From the NCBI GenBank assembly GCA_001632425.1, contig KV425592.1, positions 1-64,000 of the forward strand: a DNA stretch of 64,000 nt. Direction: 5' to 3'. The position numbers and the translations under genes are program-made. A model generated the notes under the pieces. That model did no database searches. It saw only the letters and a list, made by a program, of their open reading frames with translations, and was not told the origin of the DNA. Shown here one piece after another: positions 33,859 to 44,778 of the stretch (position 1 is its first letter; every line of letters starts with the position of its first letter). This stretch comes from Neolentinus lepideus HHB14362 ss-1 (lineage: Eukaryota; Basidiomycota; Agaricomycetes; Gloeophyllales; Gloeophyllaceae).

Positions 33859-35079
33859 CTACATGGAACTAGTCAATGTTGTTCTGGCCCTTCCCAGAAA
33901 GACGAGCGTTACTAATACTCTTGTCCAGATAGCACGGTTTCTATCATAATAATAAGTGGCGAATCCCCCAAGCGGATGGATCTGGGCGTATACCGCCCGG
34001 TATATGACATAAGTGTAACGAATGCCTTCATCTCGGGAGTCGAGGCGAGTTCGTTCCTGTCGACACTCTGGAAATTTCATATCGCGCCATTGGTCGAAAT
34101 GAGAGCTCAGCATCTGTAATAGATCACCCGCAAGACCGTTGCCACCATAATATCCTTGATCTTGCGCTGATGGAGACAAGCATAGAGTACAGTCGGTACT
34201 CAGTATGCTGGATGAAAAAGAATGAGTGGATCTTGGGACTCCGCAAAAGGTATTTTCGCAGCTTGGTCTGGACTTTTTGCCATAGCTCCGCGTCTATTGA
34301 GATAAGCAACTCGGGCTTGGTCTCCAGCGCAATGACCAGAATGCAGCTAGTATGTAGTGTGAGGTCTTCCGTGTTCCTGCCAGTGCTTGGCCTTCTAGAA
34401 AGGACAGATGTCGCGTATTTGAGAAGAATATCAAGTCCTGTCGAGTAGCACACGAAGGCGATGTATCCGTCAATACAGTGGGGAATCGTTGAATGTGACA
34501 CGTAAGCCTGAGGGAATGACTTACCAGTTCTGTCCATGAAGTCGAAGACATCAATAAGACGCTTTGGGTTGGAACGATCAGGGGCAAGTTGAATCGGGAG
34601 ACCAAGCCAGGGTCAGCATCTTTAGACTTCTCCAGAAGAAAGCTGAATAATTGGTTAAATGCTTCGTCGCGAGCATCAACACCGCTACCACTGATCGCAG
34701 AGCAGAGGATCTTCAGATACTTCCGCAGGATAACAAGCTCCAATGGACTGATCTTCTCAAGTCTGCGAAACAGTAATAAAACGGTCCAATAAGTGTCTGC
34801 ATTCAGCGCAGTCACGTCTCCGGAGAAGAGCTGCATCAGGGACGGCATTAGTTCGAAGGAATCTTCGTGGTCAATCTTGAACAGTTCAGGTATTCGGTTG
34901 TGGAGGATAGTCGAGATACATTTCGTGGCCTTATCCGGATCTGATATCTGCTCTATACAAGGCCAAATGACAGTGAGAAGGAATTCATCATCCACGAATA
35001 CTGCATCAGCCCACTCCAGAAGGGCTTTCTCGAGCTTGGCCTGTGAACCAGGTTTGAGAGATCTCCGCTCGCGTGCCAC
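33859..35079 (-). pseudogene. Truncated, frameshifted DUF6535-protein paralog
   Basis: On the minus strand this aligns by eye with the C-terminal half of the intact gene at 25.6-27.9 kb. QAKLEKALLEWADAVFVDDE matches RARLEKSLLVWADTAFADDQ. Also matched are MPSLMQLFSGD, ILRKYLKILCSAISGSG, LWQKVQTKLRKYLLRSPKI, IQHTEYRLYSMLVSISA and NGLAGDLLQMLSSHFDQW. The DUF6535 membrane part is missing upstream. The frame slips near 34590 (after SRFNLPLIV) and again near 34150 (after SISAR). Loss of the N-terminal domain plus two frame slips indicates a pseudogene. Confidence 0.75.
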
Positions 35080-35160
35080 CCAGCTCTCAGACTCTGGACG
35101 GGAGGGCGGTGCCCCAGAGTTCTGGTCTGATGGTGGAATGTGATAGTGCCAGGGGAAGAT

Positions 35161-35411
35161 AGACTTCAGGCGCTTTTAGAGCGCAAGCACAACGTACATC
35201 GACCACCCTCTTCGCTCGACATGCATCTGGCCATTTTGAAGGGGGCCACTTCGAACGCCTGAGAGCCCCCACCTGATGATGGAGCGCACGAGTGGAACAT
35301 AGACTTCAGGCGCTTTCTGAGCGCGAGCACAACGTATCCCCACGATTCTCTTCGCTCGACGTGCATCCAGCCATCTTGAAGGGAAAGTGCTCCGAACGCC
35401 TCAGAGTTCCC
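35161..35411. repeat. Two direct copies of a ~110-base segment
   Basis: Copy 1 (35161-35268) and copy 2 (35301-35411) share AGACTTCAGGCGCTTT, GAGCGC, AGCACAACGTA, CTCTTCGCTCGAC, TGCATC and TTGAAGGG, and end GAACGCCT-C/G-AGAG. They are 140 bases apart and lie just upstream of the DUF6535 pseudogene. No coding function is evident. Confidence 0.8.
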
Positions 35412-36578
35412 AGCGCGTAATGAGGTTGGAAGGTAGGTGGGTAGGTAGTACGCCGGCTGTACGTTGCTGTCACCCGTGCACACGAAGAGTGCATGTAGGG
35501 GTTCTTTAGCATCCCCACACAGGTGGTAGGTACGGTAGTCGTACGGAACGGGTCCGCTGTACCGTTCCCTTCGACGCAGTTGCTCGGTTGCTGTCATAAT
35601 ATGAAAATGCACAGGTACCTCCGGAAGCAGAGGCACCGAAGGGTGCAATCCTTATCCATCTAGAGCCCAATCGGTCACGCGACAACAGTGTTCACGATGA
35701 TATGGTGATTGAGTGCTGTAGGGCCGCTGTCTCCGTATTTTCGATCGATGAGGATAGATTAGAAACGCGTTGGTTGTCAATGAGTGCTTCTGTGAGCTCA
35801 ATCGCGGACATTGAATCGCAGCCGGCCAGGGCGTTTCTGTCGGATCAAGCAATTGTCGTATGCACACCGCGCCAGATTATCCAATGATAATTGTACGTGA
35901 CGCGCAGCTAGTCGCAGGACCGCGGTCTCTGTGAATAGTACCGCCAGCATCGAGCAGAGGTTCAGCCTTAGTGTTGGTTTAGGCACCGCACGACTGAGTG
36001 CTGGACATGCTGCAAGAGACTCAGCGGCTATGAGTCGGAGTCTACAGTCGCCTTGCCGCCATAGACGAGGTGTGGGTCGACGCGAGCCTTGTATAGCTAG
36101 ATTTGATGCCAAATGACACTTCCAGCAGTTCCCAGTGCCTTAGAGGCTGTAGTGGTTAGTGAAGATGTTGCAGTGAGTTGTTCGGAACTTAATGCTCACA
36201 TATGTATACTCTGGCACGAAGTGGAGATAATAGTGCTGCACCGGTAAATCACTAAGATCGCCGTTGTGCTTGTAAGTGGGCCAACATAAGCACAAGCTTG
36301 TTCGAGCTGGGGTGTTGACGACCCAATGGTAGTCGTATGAAGTAGCTTCATTCCAGACCAAAGCGCGGCCCATCTTCATACAACCACATGCAAGTGTAAA
36401 TCAATTACTAAGTTTGCAGAAGAGAGACAACACTAGTTGGAGACAGGGAACTCAGGCCACAGAGGTGGGTATAAGAAAAATGCCCTACTTTAGATATTCA
36501 ATCGACAATTTAAGAAAATGGAGGTGGCGCGTCTTCCGCCACAAGAAGTTCGCCATCCAACTTTGTTCCCTCGACTTT
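35412..36578. other. Intergenic
   Basis: No recognisable gene in about 1.2 kb. The right end is the promoter of the ribosome recycling factor gene. Confidence 0.5.
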
Positions 36579-37508
36579 ATGTCTCTTTCACGCCTGGCCG
36601 TAGGCCATGCCCGACCCTCTCTGTTGTTTTCAAAGCGAACTTTTCCAGCCAGCCATGTGCTAGCGCGGACGTACGCATCGAAAGCGAAACCAAAGAGCAA
36701 ATCCAAAAATGATACCGTAGACATCGAAGACAACCACTTAAAACGCGAGAAGGGTGCCGTCTCGACATCCTCCCTGGTCCCGGGCTCGCAGGCGATCCAG
36801 GCATCGGAAGAGTATACCCAGACTCAGACTAAGATGCACGCCGCGGTGGACTGGTTCCGCAAGGAGGTCGCCGCGCTCGAGACGCGTGCGAGCGGGCGCG
36901 TCATGCCATCCATGCTCGACCCAGTGCGTGTCACGCTTAAGAACGGAGAGCGGGTGCGCCTGGATGAGGTCGCGACGGTCGGCGTGCGCGAGGGGTCGAC
37001 GTTAGTAGTGACGGTGTTCGAAGAAGGCGTGAGTGTGCTTGCTTTGCTCGATAACCGTGGTAACACTGGCGTCATGCCATAGTAGATCCTCAAATTCGTC
37101 GAGCAGGGAATATATGATGCGAAGCTGCCCAGCGTTGTCCCACAGAAGCAGGACAGCCGGACGATCAGAATACCCATTCCCAAGTAAGTCGCAGATCACC
37201 GGAAGTACTTACATACCTGTTTATGTTTCGGCCAGACCAACTGTGGAAGCCCGCACAGCGCTGTACACATCAGCACATCGCCAGGCAGAAGACTGTCGCG
37301 TGCAGATCCGTAAGCATCACGCGGCAGCTTTGAAGAAGGGCAAGTTCGGCAAGCGGTCGAAGGAATTAGAGGAGGTTCGAGCAGTCATTATTTTTGCTTG
37401 CCACTCGAGAACTGATGATTTCTCCAGTTCCAAAAGCTCGTGGATAAGGAAATAGGTGAGGTCGACAAAATCCTTACGCAGATGAAAAAAACCCTGGGTA
37501 TCCGGTGA
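36579..37508 (+). CDS. RRF1: Mitochondrial ribosome recycling factor
   Basis: Four exons (36579-37028, 37086-37183, 37236-37374, 37428-37508) read in phase into 255 residues. An in-frame upstream extension exists, but MSLSRLAVGHARPSLLFSKR makes a typical Arg/Ser-rich mitochondrial presequence with a probable cleavage near RTYASKA. The mature part shows RRF features: MLDPVRVTLKNGERVRLDEV, VTVFEEGILKFVEQGIYDAK, QDSRTIRIPIPKPTVEAR, VQIRKHHAAALKKGK and the C-terminal VDKILTQMKKTLGIR. RRF splits post-termination mitochondrial ribosomes together with EF-G2. All introns are 52-57 bases with GT-AG ends. Confidence 0.92.
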
Positions 37509-37831
37509 TGTAGTCAACCGGTCTCACAAACGGAGACACATGAAGTCATGTGCAAAGTACAGAACAAGCGATCATTAGACGCAATACACTACACAACTAC
37601 ACGGCTCCTGTAATACAGCATTACCAGGTAGTACAAACTGCAAATAATACTGGTATACATCTGAGACATCGCCGATATTAATAAGAATAGCGCGGATTAA
37701 GAGAGATGAGTCTAGTTGCACCACAGGAACAGGGACAAGAACAAGAACGAAGAATAAGCGGACATTACTTAGCGGAGTAAAGCGTCAATGGGATAGGTTA
37801 TGTGACGAATATACTATCTTCAGTCGTCGTT

Positions 37832-40800
37832 CTACAGGCCACGGCCTCTCGTGTCCATGCCAAATACTGCACTTCATGTCAGCACACAGGTAGACACGTA
37901 TGACGAGAGCAGGACTCACGATTGGCAAGTTCACGAACGCTCAGTCCTAGGGCGAATAGCATCAGCATCTACACCACCTTTCCGTTCTAACCAAATTACT
38001 CACTGCCGATCTTCTTCCCAGCGCCTTCACCCAGACTGCCCTCGGCAAGGTTGCGCTAAAGAATAACGCCAATTACATAAGTTACGAACACCTCACAGCT
38101 GGACGAACCTTTCTCTCCTGCAACGCCAAAATTCGGTCCTCCACCGTATTCTCGATGACAAGGCGATTGACAAACACAGGCCGCTGTTGTCCCAGGCGGT
38201 GTACACGGTCAAATGCCTGATGCTCGACAGCCTCGCTCCAGCCTAGGTCCAACGAAATCACCCCTGCTCGCAAGGTTCCGATGAGAATTAAGGATTAGCA
38301 GGAGACGAGAGGGAATTATCTACTCACGGTTGGCTCGGGTCAAGTTCAAACCCACACCGCCACACTTCAACGACATGAGCATGACCTTGGCTTTATCCTT
38401 CGCCATGAAGACGCGAACAGCCTGGTCGCGTTTAGCCCGGTTCATGTCTCCTTGGTATCTGTGACGTGTTAAGAGCTTGGGCGTCAGAAGGACTCAGGCC
38501 ACGTACTTGACGTGGAGGGTACCATTCTCCGTCAGATAATGGGACACCAAGTCCAAGCATTGGGTCCACTGCGAGATGATCAAGATCTGTGGAAAAACCT
38601 TAGTTTTCATCGTGTATAGCCACGGAGCTACGAAACGAACCTTGTCATCAGGGTACTCCTTCGCCCATTGACGAATACTCTCCATCATGTGCTAGGATGC
38701 ACGATCCCGTAAGAAAGAACGGGTTATTCAACGGAAGACCAGCAGACTCACCTTCATCTTGGTAGATGGCAGGAACTTGGACATCAGCCTGATTTTTCCA
38801 TCACCAGCGGGGGCCGATTCTGGCGACTTCTTCCCGTAAATGACCTCAACGTCTTCCTCGTTATCCGAGTCTAACACGATAGCACGAGCTTTGCCCAGTC
38901 GTTTCTTCTGAGTACGCCGCTCATCCTTCTCCTCTTCATCCTCGTCATCTTGTACGATGAAGTCGCTGAGGTCGTCGTCGTCATCTGCCCCATCGTCTTC
39001 CTCTTCCTCGTCTATGTCATCAGCGTTGGCCTCTTCTGCATCAGAGGAATACATCATGCGGTGGGCATTTCCCCTCTTCGCTTTGCCCTTGCCCTTCTTG
39101 GTCTTCTTCATGACATTGTCCACATTTACCCGCTCATCATCCGGGTTCAGGGTCTTTTCTAGCTCCTTGTCGGTTGGCTCGAATGCTAGGCGCGAGAATA
39201 ACTTCGCCTCTGAGATAGCGCCACGGCATGTTGGGCCTGGAGAACAAGTGTTTAGCATCATCTCATTGCAACGTGTAAAGATCCGTCGGGCAACTCACAT
39301 GGTCGTTCATCAGCTTTGTACCGAATGTCGTTAGGATCGTCCGCATGTGGTGAGTTCAGCACATTTTCTGTTTTATACGTAAGTGGCATGCGAACGCCGG
39401 AGGAGTTCCGGATGACGCACGGATACATTCGCGGCAGAAAACGTGAGTGCATGGGGTTAGAATAGGATCCACCATAGCATCCAGGCAGACCGGACACTCT
39501 TCATCGTCCACGGCAGCATCGGCGGACTAGATGCACAATGAGAGACCACATCACAATGAAAATATGCGCTTACTCACCTCCTTCTCTGCTTGCATCCTGT
39601 GAAGAGCAGCATGTTTGAATCTAAATCTCATTCTCGACACGAACTCAGCCGACACGAGCTGGGCGGCACGGTCAAGCTCCGACTTGGCTTCAGGCTGCAC
39701 AAGAGTGTCATCATCGCCGGCATTGATGAAAGCTCCGCCTTCTTCGTATATGAGAGAGGGATGAGAGCAGATTTGTCGGAGACGAAGTAGCATGACAAGG
39801 ACTGGAAGAAAATGAGTAAGGTAAAAGAGAATATCAAGAATAGATTTACCTTGATGATAGTTTCTAGTGTTATGCCACAGATCAGGCTCCTGATACAATG
39901 CAGCACAAGGGGAAGGGACTCACTTCAAGACAGTGCCAGCTCGAAGGAAACGGTTGAATACGGCTTGGGACTTGACTTCGACCTACAGCCGTGGATCAAG
40001 CAATCATAACACCAGACGCAGACCAACAACGCACCATTTTGTAAACCTCGCGCTCGTCAGCAGTAAATTCGAGTTTGTGCAATTCAATAGTCTTGCTTGG
40101 AAGCTCGACAAGCCGTTTCCCATCCAACATCGAGTCCTTCTTGCGCCGGATGAGCATGGACTTGAAGATAACCTGCAGCTTGTCTGTGGCCAGCATTGCT
40201 ACAACAGATATACATATCAGAAAAGGAGAAGTCCAACGACGGGACGAGCGCCTACGGTGCTTCTTTTCCAATTTCACAACTTGACCGTTGTATTCCTTCC
40301 AGTCGTACCAAGGACGGATTTGCAGGAAGCGGAACATCCCATAAGCATCGCTGAGACCATTGATGATGGGAGTACCAGTCAAGCACCAACGGTACTTCGC
40401 GCTCATTTCGGTGACGGCACGGGAGACCCCTACAACCGATATTCTCAGCATAAACGATGGTACACTAAAACAAACACGTACTCGTCCTCCTGTTGCGGAT
40501 GTTCTGCGCTTCGTCGAGAACGATTCGCCACCACTTACCGCGGAGGCCCAGTTAGCGGACGCACATATGACAAACGACTTGGCACATACGTCAATCTGAA
40601 AAAGTAGACCCCCTACGCACAACGATGCAGGACATCAGCGATATCTACGGCAGTGAACCCTGGGTCTACTCACGGGTCTGCTTCCTGGACTTTGTTCGAC
40701 CGGGCGCCTCGTCAGAGTCAGAATCGTTTACGATGAAGTCATCTTTCTTCTTTCCCGCCTTGCGCCCTTTCTTCTTCTTCTTCTTCTTCTTCTTCTTCTT

Positions 40801-42392
40801 CTCTTCCGCTTCTTCATCCGGCCATTCCATAGCAAGAGTCTGTAGTCAAAGAATAGACATAAATTATTTATCAGGACGCAGAAGAAGGTGCTACATGCCC
40901 CGAAAGTCGTCAGCACCACATCGTACTTCAACAAATCTGACTTCTTCCTCGGCTTATTCGAGCCTGTTCAAGTACATTGTCTCACGGCCCATAAAAGACG
41001 AAACCCATGCATACCGTGGTATATAAGACAGGTCAGCCCGCAATTTGTCTTAGACTCTATCTCCATCTGCCACTGATCGAGTAGCGCCAGCGGCGCCACA
41101 ATGAGGGTAGTCTTCTGCATTGGATCGTCCGACCTGTTCGACACGATCACAGACATCCTGGGACACAAAGTCAGTCTCTGGACAACCAGTTTCAACAAAA
41201 CCAGCGCCTCACATCTGCACGGTCTTGCCAAGCCCCATCTCATCGGCCATACCTCCGCCCCTATGAATGCTCTTCTCCATACCGAGCATCCACGCCACAC
41301 CAATAACCTGGTGCGGCATAAGCGCTACCGTCATTCCGGGCAAGAGGTCGAAGATGCTCCTCAGGCCCAGTTTCTCGAGCGCCCGGTCCACCGACGCGTT
41401 CCCGTCAAACTGCTCCGCATTCCCCGCCGCCACCAGGAACTTGTCGATGCTGCTCACCGCCCGTCAGCACTGCCCACCAGTAGCACGAGAGAAACAACGC
41501 ACTCATCCGCTTTCGCAATCGGTCCGGCGAACGTGTCCTTGCCCCGCCCGAAAAAGTCACCGTCCTCGTCGAACCTATCGTCATCTCTGTGCGCCTTCGC
41601 GCTCTTACTCATCATATTCGGCCACTCAGGCTCGATGTTCTCTGCTCCCCTCGTAGGCCGTCCCCCGAACAGAACCTTTCGCTTCTCGTCCACGATAGCG
41701 TTGCTCCCAGACACGGCCGGGCTCAACGGCGTCGCACGCGCAGCCACGGGAGACAAAGGCCACTTTACGTTCACGAGTTCTTGTTCTGTCTTTGCAACCG
41801 GAAGCCTCTGTCTCGACGAGGAGGCCGTGAGCGGTGACGGTCCAGGAACCGTCGTCGAGCACTCCATCTTCTTTGGAGAATGAGTGGCAGTGGGGATACG
41901 CGCATTCAACATATCCCTTTCTCTCACCAACGCACCCATCTGTGCCTCCAGATTACGCAGCCGCGTCGCCTCCGCCTTGGTCTTCATCTTCTTCCGAGCA
42001 ATCCGCTCCATCTGCGGCTGCAAGTGAAGCATCGACGAGCGCACGCCGCTAACTTGCACGCGAACCTCATCGACGTCAGGCCCAGGCTGCGCAAACAGAG
42101 GCGGTGACGGCTTCTGCTTCTTCACCAGCCCGCCAGGAGTGCTCGTGTCATCCGAGTCTCTGAACATAGGAAACGCCTGCTCGGAATCGCGCTTCCGAGG
42201 GACGGTCGCCTCGGATCTCGATGCATATAACCTGTCACTCGTATTCTTGGCAGGCGTGTGCGGCGAACTGGTCGAGCCAGTAACACGGCTCTGCGACCCC
42301 AAGCCAGTGTCTAGCATGCTTAGAAGGCCGGCCTTGCGTGCTGTGCCAGTTGTCTTTGCTGTAGACGACGAAGGAGTGCTTGCGCCGCTCAT
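37832..42392 (-). CDS. SNF2-family ATPase with RING finger (Rad5/Rad16/Uls1 class)
   Basis: A long multi-exon gene for a DNA-dependent ATPase/translocase with an inserted RING. In order: a Ser/Pro-rich N-terminus with a helical [24 protein letters not shown] stretch; [20 protein letters not shown]; Walker [22 protein letters not shown]; a poly-Lys tract from a GAA/AAG repeat; Walker B region [36 protein letters not shown]; the C3HC4 [24 protein letters not shown] with FCRECI and PTCRGAIS; a strongly acidic insert; [45 protein letters not shown]; and a C-terminal [18 protein letters not shown]. The RING suggests E3 or SUMO-targeted ligase activity in DNA-damage tolerance. No HIRAN domain was seen, which favours Uls1/Rrp-like over Rad5. 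An upstream exon (frame ending LKAEKARKLGSAT, about 42460-42520) probably precedes MSGAS, so the true start is uncertain. Confidence 0.87.
40770..40802. repeat. (TTC)n microsatellite inside the SNF2 gene
   Basis: Eleven TTC units, read on the minus strand as AAG repeats. They encode about ten consecutive lysines between the helicase motifs, within an exon that is acidic on either side. Confidence 0.9.
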
Positions 42393-43959
42393 CGACGATG
42401 ACTATAGGCAGCAAAGTGAGTATACAACACTGTAGCTGCGCAGCGCAAGGCCCATACCGTCGCACTACCAAGCTTCCGCGCTTTCTCGGCTTTCAACCGT
42501 CTCAAGCGCCCTTGCTTATGAGGAGCATGGTCGCTTATATGCAACTGAGCAACGCAATGAATCACAAAATACCATGGTCCCTATGAAAGAACTTATGCGG
42601 TAGGCTGAGAGGGAGCCGAGCCCATCCTTTCTCCCGCCATCCCTTTCAGAGATTCGGGGAACGAGCGGGATGTCGAGATGACAACTGTCCTCGAGGCACC
42701 TCACAATCCCGACTTGAAGGTGTCAGAGCTCACATGCTACACTGTATATACACTGGTACTTACAGCCTGTCCCTGGTTCAAGTTTGATAGTGAACTATAA
42801 ATGGAAGGGCGTGAATGACGCGAATAGGGGCTACTCGAAGCACTTGCGTTAGTGTCATCTGCGTAGAGATTCAAATGCCGTTGAAGTTCTTTCAAATAGC
42901 ATTTCGGAACGGATGAAGCCTATATTCATGCCAACGTGTTGATGAGCATGTCTTCCTATCCTTCTTACGTGATGCTGCCTGCGAACAGGGGGGCATCACG
43001 AAGCTGGAAGGCTATTTGGAGTACTGACCGGTGTGCTTGGATGCAGCTGCAAAGTACGTCTAGCAAGAACTAAAAGCTCCTCCTCAGGCAGAGGCATTGC
43101 GTGCTGTAGTGGTCAAGAATGAAGCTTAAGCTTAAGACGCGACCCGATCCAGACGCGCTTTAACTGGCGCCCACAAAGGTCACGTGCAACGCGTCGCTTG
43201 AGATTCAATTTGAATGAGATTTGAAGCAAGGCACATACTGCACTGGTTTATTATACAGAGCGTTAATTCACGATTGAAGTTACGTTCCAAGAAGATGACA
43301 CTTTGGCTTGGACGCAGCATCATGACGATGCGCCGCTCACCACAAATGCATGGGGAAGGAGAAAAAGTAAAGCGACATATTTACAAATAACTATTTTATC
43401 ATTTAGCCCAGCAATTTTTTTTTCTAGATACACGATGGAAGTGAGCTGCGGTCTAGGAATTCAGGGGACTTCACAATGACGTTAACAACAGCATCCTCAA
43501 TTTCTTTCGTGAAGGCGTCGGGCAGCATGTCCATCGCCGGTGTCCATTGATAACTTTCACCAAGATAATAATACAAATAAAATTGTGCAATTCTTCATGA
43601 AAAATGGAACTTGAAGCAGGATGCCACAGACATTCGCTCCAGCTACCTACACATTTATTAGCAGATCGTAAAACTACCTACTCACCACTTTGAATTATCA
43701 AAGAACTCAATCATCCACAAGTAGAGAGCACAATCCAATCCATCATGCAAGAATCGTAACATAAAACACGTGAGCCACAGTAAACGAATGCGATCGTCCA
43801 AGAACCGAGGATATCGAGATGATGCAGGATATAGGTTACGAGTATTGATATACAAGACTCGCAGTCATAGTGTAGCCGCAGAACGCAATCGACGGACGTG
43901 GTCTGCTGACATCGGTTAGCATCGACGAGATAGGCCACCCTGTCCGACCCACATGTAGT
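42393..43959. other. Intergenic, with a likely 5' exon of the SNF2 gene
   Basis: The first ~150 bases probably carry a 5' exon of the SNF2 gene on the minus strand (GRLRRLKAEKARKLGSAT before a GT donor). The rest, to 43959, shows no gene. It has AT-rich patches around 43370-43440 and 43560-43600. Confidence 0.5.
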
Positions 43960-44778
43960 TCAGCAGATGATGCATCTGCAACACCCAGCTCCATCGCCCT
44001 CACTGTCCGATCCGTCTCCTCCTTGACCATCCCCACCCCGTCTTCGCCGTCTGCTCTTCTTTTTGAACCCGTCATGTTCGTTCGCCTGCCCATAAGGTCG
44101 GATCGAGAGGTGAACAATCGTTCCAGAACCTTGCTCGGCCGACCAAGGTGCCGACGAGACTGGGAAATTTAATTCTAGACCACTCAATATAATGTCCTCA
44201 CCCGAGCCATCCAATCACACTCACTACATAGGGTATCATCATCCTGGAGTATCTTTCCTAAATGGAGTATCCGCAAAAATGACGGCGCTGGCGGACGCTC
44301 GTCATTCCACTCGGAATCTAACAGAAGAATAGGTACAAGGACTGCCGCCAAGGTGACCAAGTCACTCACCATTCGGCCACGCACTCCAGACCAGCTCCTT
44401 TACCCGCCCCACCGTCGTCTCAGGCTCAAAACACATCGTCCGTCTCTTCCCCGAGATCAGCAAGAAAGTCACCCCGCATTTTGGCGTCTGCGGCACCGCC
44501 TCTGGTTCTTGCTCCGCCCCGTCTCCCTCCTCCTGCCCAACAGTGTCCACCATACCATCCGCCTCCAACACCGACCCAGGTCGTGTCTCGTTAACTTTTG
44601 TAAATGACGTCCGAGCGGAAGCAGGGCCCATTCCAAGGGCGTCGATCCTCCGGTAATGAGGTGGTTCCGCCTCGTGCACGGATGGAGGCACCGAATACGA
44701 AGTGCCCAGACTCGGCTGGAGATCGACATGGACGCGACTATCAGTAGAAGTCTCTCCTGCGGCTGCTGGGTCACTCAT
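43960..44778 (-). CDS. Ubl3-like membrane-anchored ubiquitin-fold protein
   Basis: Starts MSDPAAAGETSTDSRVHVDL. A disordered N-terminus leads to the ubiquitin-like domain: CGVTFLLISGKRRTMCFEPE, TTVGRVKELVWSAWPN, intron, EWNDERPPAPSFLRILHLGK, ILQDDDTL, intron, SSAPWSAEQGSGTIVHLSIR. This is the pattern of Ubl3/MUB proteins, which are not conjugated through a di-glycine but are lipid-anchored. The C-terminus is basic, then Asp/Gly-rich, and ends GAGCCRCIIC. CIIC fits a CaaX prenylation box, and the Cys just before it could be palmitoylated. The expected location is plasma or endosomal membrane. Ubl3 helps sort proteins into extracellular vesicles in animals; the role in fungi is unclear. Confidence 0.85.

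Noticed and set aside
36414..36578. In-frame N-terminal extension of the mitochondrial recycling factor
   Set aside because: The longer start would bury the typical mitochondrial presequence starting MSLSRLAVGHARPS; the internal ATG at 36579 fits better.
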